Of a stretch of DNA of 44,081 nucleotides, positions 32,053 to 41,001 are shown one piece after another; position 1 is the first letter of the stretch, and the number at the start of each line of letters is the position of its first letter. The stretch spans positions 1 through 44,081 of the forward strand of contig NZ_DATCTF010000006.1 in NCBI RefSeq assembly GCF_036568125.1, read 5' to 3'. The stretch is from Magnetovibrio sp. Its GTDB lineage: Bacteria > Pseudomonadota > Alphaproteobacteria > Rhodospirillales > Magnetovibrionaceae. A program made the position numbers and the translations under genes. The notes below the pieces were generated by a model that was given only the letters and a program-made list of their open reading frames with translations, made no database searches and had not been told where the DNA came from.

Positions 32053-32838
32053 TTATGTCCAACGTGATTTCAGCATTTCGATGCGGGTTTCGTCTTCGGT
32101 GGAAATGTTTTTGTAGTATTCGCGCTTGTTTTCAAGCCACAAAATTTCGAAATGCACGGCAGCCAACAAGCCTTTTTCGATTTTTGCATCGGAAAGCTTG
32201 CTGGCGTCGAAAATAATTTTGCGGGTTTCAAAGCGATCCAGACGGATGGCTTTGATGCTTTGTAATCCAGGCAAGGCCTCGTTGGAAACGCCGCCGCCGA
32301 CGACAAGATCCAGGTCGTTGTCTTTGCACTTTTGGGCAACGACGCGAACATATTCCTGAACCGATTCCGTATTGATCTTGCCGCGTCCCATGTCGTTGGA
32401 AATAGAAAAATCAACGCGACCGAATACAACACCCGGCTTGATGTCCGACTGGGCTGCGACGGCAATCAGACCGTCGAGATTGTTGAAAGCGGTGATCGTC
32501 TCAATATTAAAAAGAAAATCTGTATCGGCGTAATCTTCGGGGCTATAGGTTCGCTCAACTGCCTCGAGATATTTTCTCAATGCGTAAGGCGTTTCGACCA
32601 TGGGGGCAATGATGTAATCCACGCCGAATTGCTTGGCTTCAAGCAGGTCGCGAATGGCTTCGCACCCGCCGATCTTTAAGCCCACGTTTAAGTCCGCGCG
32701 ACGCGTGATTTCCAACACGCGTAGAAATTCATCGACTCGTGTGCCTTCAGCTTCGAACTCTGATTTGACGCCAAGGTAACCATATTCTTCTTTGCCTTGG
32801 CGCAAGATCGCAAGCATATCTTTTTCGTTTTTATTCAT
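32053..32838 (-). CDS. HpcH/HpaI-type aldolase/citrate lyase family protein
   Basis: A 261-residue (beta/alpha)8-like protein. The expected Mg2+ ligands are visible: E113 in FLFNIETITAF and D143 in FGRVDFSISND; the conserved IIAPMVET segment is at about 76-83. Family members join or split C-C bonds of pyruvate, acetyl-CoA or oxaloacetate-like enolates. The sugar-cluster copy has no known substrate; it may condense a C2/C3 enolate with a sugar aldehyde, or act on a related phospho-sugar. AGGA lies about six bases before the ATG. It is followed 36 bp later by the HAD phosphatase and preceded by 187 bp of non-coding DNA. Confidence 0.8.
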   Translation of the reverse strand: MNKNEKDMLAILRQGKEEYGYLGVKSEFEAEGTRVDEFLRVLEITRRADLNVGLKIGGCEAIRDLLEAKQFGVDYIIAPMVETPYALRKYLEAVERTYSPEDYADTDFLFNIETITAFNNLDGLIAVAAQSDIKPGVVFGRVDFSISNDMGRGKINTESVQEYVRVVAQKCKDNDLDLVVGGGVSNEALPGLQSIKAIRLDRFETRKIIFDASKLSDAKIEKGLLAAVHFEILWLENKREYYKNISTEDETRIEMLKSRWT

Positions 32839-33025
32839 AGCATCCTGCTTTGAAGAGTGAGTTCTGTGGAGCGAGTCTAAGTGACGGGCGTAAGATTTTA
32901 GTTAATGCGATTTGTGCTTTCATTGATATTGAATGTGCTCACACCTGTCAACGGAACCATCTACGCCAAAAATTTATAATTACACTGAAAATACAGATGG
33001 TTATGTGTTTTTGAAAGGCTGGGCA

Positions 33026-34075
33026 TCAATGATCTTCAAAGCTTTGCACGACTTTTTTAAAGCCCGGGGCAATAGGGAACGATAGCGTCCAGCCTAGTGC
33101 ACGGATCTTGCTTATATCGACAGTTGTGCGCGAAAATTGAGTTCTGAGGTAGTCCTTGGAGGTGTCGAATTTTGATATGACTTTAAGATTGCGCTCTGGA
33201 AAAACGTCATCGACCAAGTATTGCGCTAGATCTTTGATACTGATTTCGTGGTCCGTAGCGACGTTGTAGGCTTGGCCGTTTTCACCTTTGAGCAACACCG
33301 TGAAAAAGCCGAGTGTCGCATCCGCTATGTAGCAGAAGTTGCGAATGGCGCGGCCGTCGCTATAAAGTGTGATGTCTTGCTTGCGGACGATGCATGCGAT
33401 GAAATCTTCAAATGACCGCCCGCCATCGAGATCGAGGCCAGGACCGTAAGTTATTGCCGGCCGGACAATTTTGATCGGGACACCGTATTGGTGCATCCAG
33501 GCGACGCACATATTTTCACCCATCCGCTTGCTTTCCAGATAGCAAGAAGAAAGTTCCATGGGATCCAATCCGCCAAAGCATGTTTCGGGAACGGGATAAT
33601 CCTCGTCCGCGACATGCCCATAGACCCCGGAAGTGCTGAAAAATAAAAAGCCATCGACATCGTTTTTAACGGCGAGCTCCAATAAATTTTTGGTGCCAAT
33701 AACATTGGGCAGGATGGTGCCGACGGGATTGTCCCTGAAAACTTTTGGCGTCGCGTAGCTGGCAGCGTGAATGATGTAGTCAATTTTTTCGTCAATCGAA
33801 ATTTCGTCGCATACATCTTGAGAGATGAAGAGGAGGTTTTCCGTTTGGGGCACCGAGGCGTACTTTTCGCGGGCCCGTTCGGCATCGCGCACGAGTCCAA
33901 TGATCTTGATGTTGGCGTCGTTCTTTTCATTGAGAAAAAGCAAAAGATGAACGACATAGGAAATCAAGAACCCTGCGGCACCTGAAATCAATACGGTTTT
34001 TCCAGTGAGCTCCTGCCACGGTAAGTCGGCATTGACGATATATGACAGATCATCTTCTATGATGCGGTTTCTCAT
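33026..34075 (-). CDS. NAD-dependent epimerase/dehydratase (UDP-sugar-like)
   Basis: A 349-residue extended SDR protein. The Rossmann region is KTVLISGAAGFLISYVVHLL, with I-S replacing the usual I-G after GxxGF, so NAD binding may differ slightly. The active site keeps FFSTSGVYG and Y-L-E-S-K (CYLESKRMGENMC). Downstream features (IKIVRPAITYGPGLDLDGGR, IRNFCYIADAT) resemble UDP-glucuronate decarboxylases or dTDP-glucose dehydratases. It should convert one nucleotide sugar to another. Substrate cannot be assigned. The gene stands alone on the minus strand, divergent from the paralog epimerase at 34270 with a 194-bp gap. Confidence 0.83.
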   Translation of the reverse strand: MRNRIIEDDLSYIVNADLPWQELTGKTVLISGAAGFLISYVVHLLLFLNEKNDANIKIIGLVRDAERAREKYASVPQTENLLFISQDVCDEISIDEKIDYIIHAASYATPKVFRDNPVGTILPNVIGTKNLLELAVKNDVDGFLFFSTSGVYGHVADEDYPVPETCFGGLDPMELSSCYLESKRMGENMCVAWMHQYGVPIKIVRPAITYGPGLDLDGGRSFEDFIACIVRKQDITLYSDGRAIRNFCYIADATLGFFTVLLKGENGQAYNVATDHEISIKDLAQYLVDDVFPERNLKVISKFDTSKDYLRTQFSRTTVDISKIRALGWTLSFPIAPGFKKVVQSFEDH

Positions 34076-34269
34076 GAAATTGGATACCCAACCCCTTCAA
34101 TCTTCTGGTCGAGGACGCGTTTTCTCAGCTGGTTGATCCTCCGATGTTGTGTTGGCAGCGTCAAGGCGCAAGGTTTACTGTCGGTTGGTATTCGCCCACA
34201 AAAAGGCTATGTTTGCCCCAATCTCGTCATGACACAATTTATCGCCAATTTTTTGATTTCAGGACTTCG

Positions 34270-35211
34270 ATGAAAATTCTCATTACTGGTGCAGAAGGAT
34301 TTGTCGGCAAAAATCTTGTCGAGAAGTTTCAACGCGATGGTTGCGACGTTTTACATCCGGGCTTTCAGGAGTTGGACCTCACCTGCGCGCAAAGTGTGCA
34401 GTCTTATTTTAATGATAATCCGATTGGCGTCATTGTGCATTCCGCCACTACCCTGCGAAACGGGACGGAATACCCCCACGACGTTTGCGAAAACAATCTG
34501 CGGATGTTTTTCAATCTGGTTCGCCAGATGAAACCTTCGACAAAGCTTATTAACTTCGGCAGCGGGTCAGAGTATTCACGAAAATATTGGCATAAAAAAA
34601 TGCCGGAGACCTTTTTCGACAGTCATGTTCCGGACGATCCGCACAGCTTTTCCAAGTACGTGATTTCAAAATATATCGAGAACAGCACGCATCAAAATAT
34701 GGTGACGTTAAGAATATTTGGGATTTTCGGAAAGCACGAAGACTACAGGTACAAGTTTATATCAAATGCAATCTGCAAAAACTTGCTGCACCTGGATATC
34801 GTCATCAATCAAAATGTGAATTACGATTACATATATGTCGACGATTTTTGCGAGGTGGTTAAGTATTTCGTTGAAAACGATGTCTCGTATCGCTCTTACA
34901 ACGTCACCCCGACAGCCCCGATCGATCTCATCACCGTGGCAAACCTCATCAACGAAATCAGCGATTATCAAAGTCCTGTGCACGTTTTAAACGACGGAAT
35001 CGGCATCGAATATTCCGGCGACAATGCGAGATTGTTGAATGAATGTGGTGGTCTTGAGCTTATGAGCTATAGAGATTCAATTTCTGACTTGTATCGCCAC
35101 TATAAGGCCGAGATCTCCAGCCTGGATAAAGCCGCTCTCGTTGACGACGATTATTTGAACTACGCGAAAAAACTTCGCTCGGAATACTTTTCCAAGAAGG
35201 ACGACAGCTGA
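34270..35211 (+). CDS. NAD-dependent epimerase/dehydratase, copy B, catalytic Tyr replaced
   Basis: A 313-residue extended SDR related to the gene at 26185. The Rossmann motif is MKILITGAEGFVGKNLVEKF, and the strand LINFGSGSEYS matches copy A. At the Y-x-x-x-K site copy A has TYGLSK, whereas here the codons read H-S-F-S-K (CAC at 34651-34653 approx.), so the catalytic tyrosine is a histidine while the lysine is kept. This could mean a changed mechanism, a binding-only role, or an inactive protein. The ATG at 34270 has AGGA close upstream; an upstream in-frame extension is open but has no family similarity. It is a single plus-strand gene between minus-strand neighbours. Confidence 0.8.
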   Translation: MKILITGAEGFVGKNLVEKFQRDGCDVLHPGFQELDLTCAQSVQSYFNDNPIGVIVHSATTLRNGTEYPHDVCENNLRMFFNLVRQMKPSTKLINFGSGSEYSRKYWHKKMPETFFDSHVPDDPHSFSKYVISKYIENSTHQNMVTLRIFGIFGKHEDYRYKFISNAICKNLLHLDIVINQNVNYDYIYVDDFCEVVKYFVENDVSYRSYNVTPTAPIDLITVANLINEISDYQSPVHVLNDGIGIEYSGDNARLLNECGGLELMSYRDSISDLYRHYKAEISSLDKAALVDDDYLNYAKKLRSEYFSKKDDS

Positions 35212-35240
35212 CGAATTGCCCGGATCGAGCAGGGCAGGGT

Positions 35241-36170
35241 TTATCCGCCGCGCAGGTTCTGTTCGATAATGTCGCGATGCTGGTCTTGGTGGAGAAAGAA
35301 AAAATTCGTCGGCTCCGTTTCGGCCGTCACACTCTCGATTCTTTCTAACGCCTGATCGACATAAGCAAAACAGTGATAGCCGATGTCGGCCAGTAACTTG
35401 ACGATATCGTTGGGGTGGTAGCCGAACTTGGCGGACCATTTGCGTAACATTTCCGTGAAAATATAGGGTTTGTCGCGCGCAATCGTCGCGAGGCCGCCTT
35501 GAAACACCATCAATTCGGAGCCCTCGACATCACACTTGATCATATCGATATGCGCTCCCGTTTCTTGAACATAGTCGTCGAGCGTGCGCAGTTGGCAAGT
35601 GACCAGATTGGAGTCTTCGCGCTCTTGAATGTTTTTCATCGATGAACTGCCGGTTTCTTTCATGTTCCAAAAGAATTCGATCTCACCATTTTCATTCGAT
35701 AGGGCAAAGTTATTGAGCACGGCTTTGTCGCAGGCATTGAACGCAATATGGCGGCTCAGATAGTCAAACGTGCGCGGAATGGGTTCGAACGAATGAACCC
35801 GCTCGACGGTGTCCAACTTGCAGAAATTCAGGGTGTACCAACCGATATTTGCCCCGATGTCAAATATCGTTTTGCTTTTACCCGCAAGATCGAAAATGAG
35901 GCCTCTCTCAACCGGATCGAAGGATTTGAAATTGAGAATTTCGATGGGGATGAAGCGCGAGTCATGGGGGTCTAGATACAGTTTGATCCCTGTCTCTTTC
36001 ATCGTCACGAATATCTTTGAGTTGTCGATCGTGATGGATTCAATATCTGTATCTTTAATATACTCGAAATAATCGAAAAGAATGGCATGCTTTTGATGCA
36101 TGGCGCTGATGTAGCTGTGCTTATCCAATTCTTTGGACGCATACTGTTCATAGAGTTCATGCAGCTTCAT
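35241..36170 (-). CDS. FkbM family methyltransferase
   Basis: A 309-residue SAM methyltransferase. Motif I is KTIFDIGANIGWYTLNFCKL (about 119-138), followed by VHSFEPIPRTFDYLSRHI and the FkbM-specific IDMIKCDVEGSELMVFQGG. The first ~100 residues are an additional N-terminal segment rich in charged and aromatic residues. FkbM enzymes usually O-methylate sugars or hydroxy groups. The target here is probably a hydroxyl of the island's sugar. It is a single minus-strand gene, convergent with the copy-B epimerase; its ribosome site is weak. Confidence 0.85.
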   Translation of the reverse strand: MKLHELYEQYASKELDKHSYISAMHQKHAILFDYFEYIKDTDIESITIDNSKIFVTMKETGIKLYLDPHDSRFIPIEILNFKSFDPVERGLIFDLAGKSKTIFDIGANIGWYTLNFCKLDTVERVHSFEPIPRTFDYLSRHIAFNACDKAVLNNFALSNENGEIEFFWNMKETGSSSMKNIQEREDSNLVTCQLRTLDDYVQETGAHIDMIKCDVEGSELMVFQGGLATIARDKPYIFTEMLRKWSAKFGYHPNDIVKLLADIGYHCFAYVDQALERIESVTAETEPTNFFFLHQDQHRDIIEQNLRGG

Positions 36171-36537
36171 GGAATACCAATCGGACAGTTAATAAAGACC
36201 ATCAATGATGGGGGACAGGGGTGTGTGGTGTTCATTCCATCAAAACCCAACCAACCGCTTTGATGTCCTGTACGGCAAGGATTTTGCCACTCGAGCGTCC
36301 TTGTGGATAGCTATATTTCCGTGCGACCTCCATCGTTTTCCGTCTCAGAGCCAGGGTGCGTTTACCCATCGTAAATGCACTGCTAAACTTTACCACCTAA
36401 AGGGCGTCTTTTTCTTGAAATTTCATGAAATCTAAGCACTTAAGGTAAGAAAATTTGTTCGTCTCATGTGTTACGCATATCTCGCAATTGCGGACGCATC
36501 GTTGACGATCGTTTGTTTTGGAGCCAGAACAGCCACC
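36171..36537. promoter_or_regulatory. Divergent intergenic region, FkbM to RfbH-like gene
   Basis: This 367-bp region holds no convincing protein; an open frame at 36205-36435 has no ribosome site and odd composition. It should carry promoters for both flanking genes. A short inverted repeat (GAAATTTCATGAAATC) lies at about 36416-36432. The plus-strand frame upstream of 36538 is open back to 36466, but family similarity starts only after 36538. Confidence 0.4.
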
Positions 36538-37914
36538 ATGACGCATTCATCCCCGAAAAAAGAACAAATCCGCGCTCAAATTGCGGCCTTGGTCGAAGAG
36601 TATGCCGCAGAGGAATTCAAGCAAAAGGCTTTCGAGCCCGGGGCGACCGCGGTCCCGCCTTCGGGTAAGTTGTTGGGGGCGCAAGAGCTAAAAAATCTCG
36701 TGGATGCTTCTCTTGATGCGTGGCTGACGACAGGACGTTTCAACGCAGAATTCGAAGCGAACCTCGCCAAGTTTTTGGGTGTAAAGCACGTGATGACGAC
36801 CAATTCGGGGTCGTCGGCAAATTTGTTGGCTTTGGCGGCGCTGACATCGCCCAATCTTGGCGACAAAGCATTGAAGCCGGGCGATGAGGTGATCTCGGTT
36901 GCGGCGGGCTTTCCGACCACCGTCAATCCGTTGTTACAGTATGGACTGGTCCCGGTGTTCGTCGATATCGACATTCCCACCTACAACATCGACCCAACGG
37001 CCATCGAGGCGGCGATCAGCGACAAAACCCGCGCCATCATGCTTGCGCACACCCTGGGCAATCCATTCGATCTTGAAACCGTGATGCGGCTTGCGCACAA
37101 GCATGACCTGTGGGTGATCGAGGACACCTGCGATGCCTTGGGCTCCACATACACGCCAAGTGCGCCATTGGAACGCAATCGAGACAAGATCATCGCGGCG
37201 GATAAGCCGCGCCTAGTCGGTACATTCGGCGATGTCGCGACGTTGAGCTTTTATCCCGCTCACCATATCACCATGGGCGAAGGCGGCGCCGTTTACACCA
37301 ACAGCGGAAAGCTCAAGCCGATCATCGAATCGTTTCGCGACTGGGGCCGCGATTGCTTTTGCGCACCGGGGCGCGACAACACCTGCGGCAAACGTTTTTG
37401 CTGGCAGCTGGGCAACATGCCCGAAGGCTATGATCACAAATACATATACAGCCACGCCGGATACAATATGAAGATCACCGACATGCAGGCTGCATGCGGT
37501 GTCGCGCAATTGGACCGGATCGACGATTTCGTCGCGGCGCGCAAAGCCAATTTCGCTTATCTGTACGCCGGCTTGAAATGCTGTGAAGAGTTTTTGATTT
37601 TGCCCGAAGCGACGCCGAACTCAAGCCCGTCTTGGTTTGGCTTCACGCTCACATTGCGCGATAGCGCGCCGCTCAGCCGCATCGAATTGTTGCGAAAACT
37701 CGAAGAGCGCAAGATCGGTACGCGATTGCTGTTCGCCGGCAACATTACATGTCAGCCCTATATGGCGGGGCGCAATTTCCGGGTGAGCGGATCGCTGGAG
37801 AATACCGATTTGGTGATGAACAATACGTTCTGGGTCGGGGTTCAGCCCGCCCTGACGAAAGAGATGTTGGATTACCTGATAGATACCATCAAGGGCAGCT
37901 TCAACGTCGCCTAA
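36538..37914 (+). CDS. rfbH: RfbH/DdhC-like CDP-4-keto-6-deoxyglucose-3-dehydrase
   Basis: A 458-residue protein of the PLP-dependent, [2Fe-2S]-containing 3-dehydrase family (E1 of CDP-3,6-dideoxyhexose pathways). The Schiff-base lysine of aminotransferases is a histidine here (H242 in [15 protein letters not shown]), the hallmark of these dehydrases. Cysteines C198, C273, C275 and C283 follow the C-xn-C-x-C-x7-C pattern that binds the [2Fe-2S] cluster ([12 protein letters not shown]); the first spacing is longer than in the Yersinia enzyme. It removes the C3 hydroxyl of CDP-6-deoxy-4-ketohexose and needs a reductase, DdhD. RfbF, RfbG and DdhD are not in this window. The product would be the substrate for a YerE-type TPP enzyme. 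The ATG at 36538 begins [15 protein letters not shown]. Confidence 0.9.
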   Translation: MTHSSPKKEQIRAQIAALVEEYAAEEFKQKAFEPGATAVPPSGKLLGAQELKNLVDASLDAWLTTGRFNAEFEANLAKFLGVKHVMTTNSGSSANLLALAALTSPNLGDKALKPGDEVISVAAGFPTTVNPLLQYGLVPVFVDIDIPTYNIDPTAIEAAISDKTRAIMLAHTLGNPFDLETVMRLAHKHDLWVIEDTCDALGSTYTPSAPLERNRDKIIAADKPRLVGTFGDVATLSFYPAHHITMGEGGAVYTNSGKLKPIIESFRDWGRDCFCAPGRDNTCGKRFCWQLGNMPEGYDHKYIYSHAGYNMKITDMQAACGVAQLDRIDDFVAARKANFAYLYAGLKCCEEFLILPEATPNSSPSWFGFTLTLRDSAPLSRIELLRKLEERKIGTRLLFAGNITCQPYMAGRNFRVSGSLENTDLVMNNTFWVGVQPALTKEMLDYLIDTIKGSFNVA

Positions 37915-37935
37915 CAAAGTCTGGATACGGCCTTT

Positions 37936-38934
37936 TCATTTCATTAAATTGGGGTTTAGCGCTTTGCGAATTTGATAATTCTTTCTGCGAAACCACTCGA
38001 TTGTCTTGATCGCTACGGCACACAGGCCTTTTGGCATGAAGGTCAAAATCCATACATACATCATTGTCAAATCAGACGTCACTTCGCGCAGTTTTTCGCC
38101 GTACTTCTTATAGGATTCCCTGTCTAAAATACCTTGTGCGCGGATACCCAGTAAGTATCGCCATCTCAAGATTCCGGTTTTCTGTTGCAGCGCTCGCCGT
38201 GCGATGGTTTTACTTGCGTCACTGTAGCTGTCTGGCAACAAAGCGATCACGTTCGGCCATGTTTCGAAGATATTGACGAAAAAATACGATCCCCAGCCCG
38301 GTTTTCGAACTGGCGATTTCAAGGATACGATGATCGCATCCGGGGCCCAATATAATCGAAACCCAGGTTTGGTGATGTAATCGAACACAACGCCGACATG
38401 GCCAAATCCGGTGTATCGGTATTTTTCAAAATGTCCATTTTGAATCGCATTTCTGTGAAAGATCGTGCAGCCAAGACATGAAATAATCCACCCAAGTTTT
38501 TCCAGCGTTTCGGTCTTGTCGGTAAATACTTTTTCCTCGACTTCTCTTTTGCGCCCGACCAGGTCGGTGACGATAAAGTCATAATGCGTACCGTCATCTG
38601 GCAGGATGTCCAAAATCATATCGAGGGTTTTTGGGGGAATCTCGAATCCGTCGCCGGTGACCCAAGTGTACTCGGCCTCAGACAAGCTCAAGGCTTTCTG
38701 GACGTTTTCATCGACGTCGACGGTTTTCTCGAACGTTGAGCACACGATGTACGGGTATTGCTGTTGCCACTTTTCAACAACCTCAAGCGTATTGTCGGAA
38801 GAGCCATTGTTAGAAATGTAGATGGCAATATCGTGCTCGCGCACCACAGGGACGTACGTTTGCAAAAAGAAATCAAGAATGTCCGCCCTGTTGTAGGTCG
38901 GCACGGCAATGGCAAGTTTTTTATTGGCCGGCAT
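37936..38934 (-). CDS. Family 2 glycosyltransferase
   Basis: A 332-residue GT-A protein. The N-terminus is KLAIAVPTYNRADILDFFLQ, followed by AIYISNNGSSDNTLEVVEKW, both typical of GT2. The DxD equivalent is VTGDGFEIP (about 93-101) and the acceptor side includes DYITKPGFRLYWAPDAIIVS. The C-terminus has a basic, amphipathic stretch but no certain membrane helix. GT2 enzymes use UDP-, GDP- or CDP-sugars. Donor and acceptor cannot be assigned, but it is the only GT2 in the window and may attach a sugar in the glycan. It converges with the RfbH-like gene and lies 94 bp downstream of the ATP-grasp gene, perhaps in its operon. No good ribosome site. Confidence 0.84.
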   Translation of the reverse strand: MPANKKLAIAVPTYNRADILDFFLQTYVPVVREHDIAIYISNNGSSDNTLEVVEKWQQQYPYIVCSTFEKTVDVDENVQKALSLSEAEYTWVTGDGFEIPPKTLDMILDILPDDGTHYDFIVTDLVGRKREVEEKVFTDKTETLEKLGWIISCLGCTIFHRNAIQNGHFEKYRYTGFGHVGVVFDYITKPGFRLYWAPDAIIVSLKSPVRKPGWGSYFFVNIFETWPNVIALLPDSYSDASKTIARRALQQKTGILRWRYLLGIRAQGILDRESYKKYGEKLREVTSDLTMMYVWILTFMPKGLCAVAIKTIEWFRRKNYQIRKALNPNLMK

Positions 38935-39028
38935 GTGAGGTTCAATATCCCCGTTGTAAAATCATCGTTTCGTTGCGCCCGGCGATGTCGTTCGATATCC
39001 GTCCGTTCAACGTGATTGGGCGCAGAAA

Positions 39029-40249
39029 TTAAGTATCCGTCACTACCTGAATATGGTTCAGCGCCTGCTGTGTCCGGCTTAAGGCCTGCGCGTGGGTGTC
39101 GCCGGTCGCGATGACAACAGCAGCCGTGCATCCGGAATGGATCGGGCGGATGATTTCATCGCCGGGCTTCACCCAACAATCGACGAATTCCACGCCCTTG
39201 ACATCGGCGGCTTGCTCAATGCCGCTGACCGATGTGACGCGCCCCGGCGGCACGAACAAATAACGCTGCACCACCGGACGTTGGAATTTGGGTTTAAGGT
39301 CTTGCACGTCGATGCGGTCACCCATGGCTAACTTGATGGCGGCTTCGACTGTGCTGACGCCGGTGTTGAGCGGGATTTCATGGGTGCAGAAAAATCCGCC
39401 GCTCAAACGCGCGGCCAGTTCGATCACGTAGGCTTTGCCATCCGAATAGACCATGTCGCCTTTGACGATGCCGTTGCGCACGCCCAGGCTGTCGGCGGCG
39501 TCTTGCACCACCCGGCAAATGGCGGCTTGGGCCTCGGCATCGAGAAAGCTCGGCAGGTCGCCGCCGTTCTCGATCATATAAGGCGCGTAGGTGTCGAGCA
39601 GTTCGTAATTGCGGTCCGAAAAACCCGGAGTGTAGGCCACGCCATCGACCACCACGCTTTCGGTGCTGACCTGTGGGCCGCTCATATAGCTTTCCGCCAT
39701 CACCCGCCCGGTGGGCGATTGTTCTTTCGATGTGGCAAAGGCCCAATCCAGATCGATGTCTTGGGTCAAACGCAACACCCCGCGCGAGCCGCGGCTGTCG
39801 ATGGGTTTGATCACCAAGGGCAGGCCGCGCTCCGCGACGATGGCGGCAAGGTGCGCCGCGTCGCTCACTTCGTCAAACCACGGAATGGCGACGCCGTCGT
39901 TTCGGAACTTCTGTTTCATCGCCAATTTGTTGATGGCGAGGTTCGCCGTGGCGCTGCCGATGGTCGGCAAACCCAAGGCCTCCGCTACGCCCGCAACGGT
40001 GTGCGGCACGTCGGTCGCCATGCACATGACGCCATCCAGCAAGCGTTGTTCACGATGAAATTTGACCGCCTCCGCCGTGGTTTGCTCGACACTGTAGGTG
40101 TCGGCGATCAGTTTGGCGTCGGCGTAGGCAAAACCCGGCGCATTCGGATTGCGGTCGCTGACGGCGACGAACAGGCCCATGTCCTTGGCCATGCGGATGC
40201 CGGGCACGGCTTGCACGCCGCCGCCAACCATGAGCAAGGCGCGGCTCAA
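39029..40249 (-). CDS. ATP-grasp ligase-like protein
   Basis: A 406-residue ATP-grasp protein. The N-terminal Rossmann-like domain is MSRALLMVGGGVQAVPGIRM; the ATP-binding core has GLPLVIKPIDSRGSRGVLRL (about 144-163), and the metal-binding end is in YVIELAARLSGGFFCTHEIP. Family members ligate a carboxylate to an amine, thiol or another carboxylate (D-Ala ligase, PurK, CarB, biotin carboxylase). Those found in sugar islands may attach an amino acid or carboxylic acid to an amino sugar. Start and stop overlap the SDR gene by 4 bp, so expression is coupled. It is in the operon with the split transketolase; the substrate is unknown. Confidence 0.83.
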   Translation of the reverse strand: MSRALLMVGGGVQAVPGIRMAKDMGLFVAVSDRNPNAPGFAYADAKLIADTYSVEQTTAEAVKFHREQRLLDGVMCMATDVPHTVAGVAEALGLPTIGSATANLAINKLAMKQKFRNDGVAIPWFDEVSDAAHLAAIVAERGLPLVIKPIDSRGSRGVLRLTQDIDLDWAFATSKEQSPTGRVMAESYMSGPQVSTESVVVDGVAYTPGFSDRNYELLDTYAPYMIENGGDLPSFLDAEAQAAICRVVQDAADSLGVRNGIVKGDMVYSDGKAYVIELAARLSGGFFCTHEIPLNTGVSTVEAAIKLAMGDRIDVQDLKPKFQRPVVQRYLFVPPGRVTSVSGIEQAADVKGVEFVDCWVKPGDEIIRPIHSGCTAAVVIATGDTHAQALSRTQQALNHIQVVTDT

Positions 40250-40992
40250 AAGTAGAGCCCCCCGTTGACATTGATGGTCTGCGCCGTGATGTATGACGAT
40301 TTGTCGGATGCGAGATACACCACCGCATCGGCGACTTCATCGGGTGTGCCGAAGCGCTTCATCACCACGTTTTTGGCAGCCTCTTGCACCGCTGCGGATT
40401 GCATTCCGGCGGCGGCCATTTCGGATTCGATCAAGCCCGCCGCGACGGTGTTGCAGCGAATGTTGTCAGGTGCGCCGAAGCGTGCGATCACCTGCCCCAA
40501 AGAGATCAGGCCCGCCTTGGACGCCGCGTAATGCGCGGTACGCGGGCCACCGTATTGGCCGCTGACGGAACCGATGTTGACGATCGATCCGCCGCCGCGT
40601 TTTTTGAGGAACGCCAAGACCTCTTGTGCGCAGATGAACGGACCCTTGAGGTTCACGCCCAAGATTTCGTCCCAGTCTTCATCGGTGATCTGATCGAAAT
40701 CGGTGGGATTGTTGATGCCCGCATTGTTGACCAAGATGTCGATGCCACCGAGATCGCGTTCCGCCTGGTCATAGGCCGCGCGCATGGCGGCGCGGTCGCG
40801 CACATCGGCTTGAACGGCGATGGCTTTGCGTCCTTGGGCGGCGATGTCTGCACACACGGCTTGGGCCATGTCGGCATTGCTTTGATAGCTCAACGCCACA
40901 TCTGCACCGGCAGCAGCCAAGCCTTTGGCGATGGCGGCACCGATCCCGCGACTGGCGCCGGTGACAAAGGCGATTTTACCCGCAAGCAGCAT
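40246..40992 (-). CDS. Short-chain dehydrogenase/reductase (FabG-like)
   Basis: A 248-residue classical SDR. The NAD(P) motif is TGASRGIGAAIAKGLAAAG (residues 11-29), the NNAG motif is DILVNNAGINNP, and catalytic residues are S (IVNIGSVSGQ) and Y-x-x-x-K (HYAASKAGL). The C-terminus ends in the usual GGLYF. FabG-like sequences catalyse ketone/alcohol interconversion; in a sugar operon a keto-group reduction is expected. It overlaps the downstream ATP-grasp gene by 4 bp and starts 9 bp after the transketolase C-subunit gene. Confidence 0.88.
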   Translation of the reverse strand: MLLAGKIAFVTGASRGIGAAIAKGLAAAGADVALSYQSNADMAQAVCADIAAQGRKAIAVQADVRDRAAMRAAYDQAERDLGGIDILVNNAGINNPTDFDQITDEDWDEILGVNLKGPFICAQEVLAFLKKRGGGSIVNIGSVSGQYGGPRTAHYAASKAGLISLGQVIARFGAPDNIRCNTVAAGLIESEMAAAGMQSAAVQEAAKNVVMKRFGTPDEVADAVVYLASDKSSYITAQTINVNGGLYF

Positions 40993-41001
40993 GACGTGTC
41001 C

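Noticed and set aside
36205-36435. Small 76-codon frame in the gap before rfbH
   Set aside because: No ribosome site, mixed composition, no family similarity.
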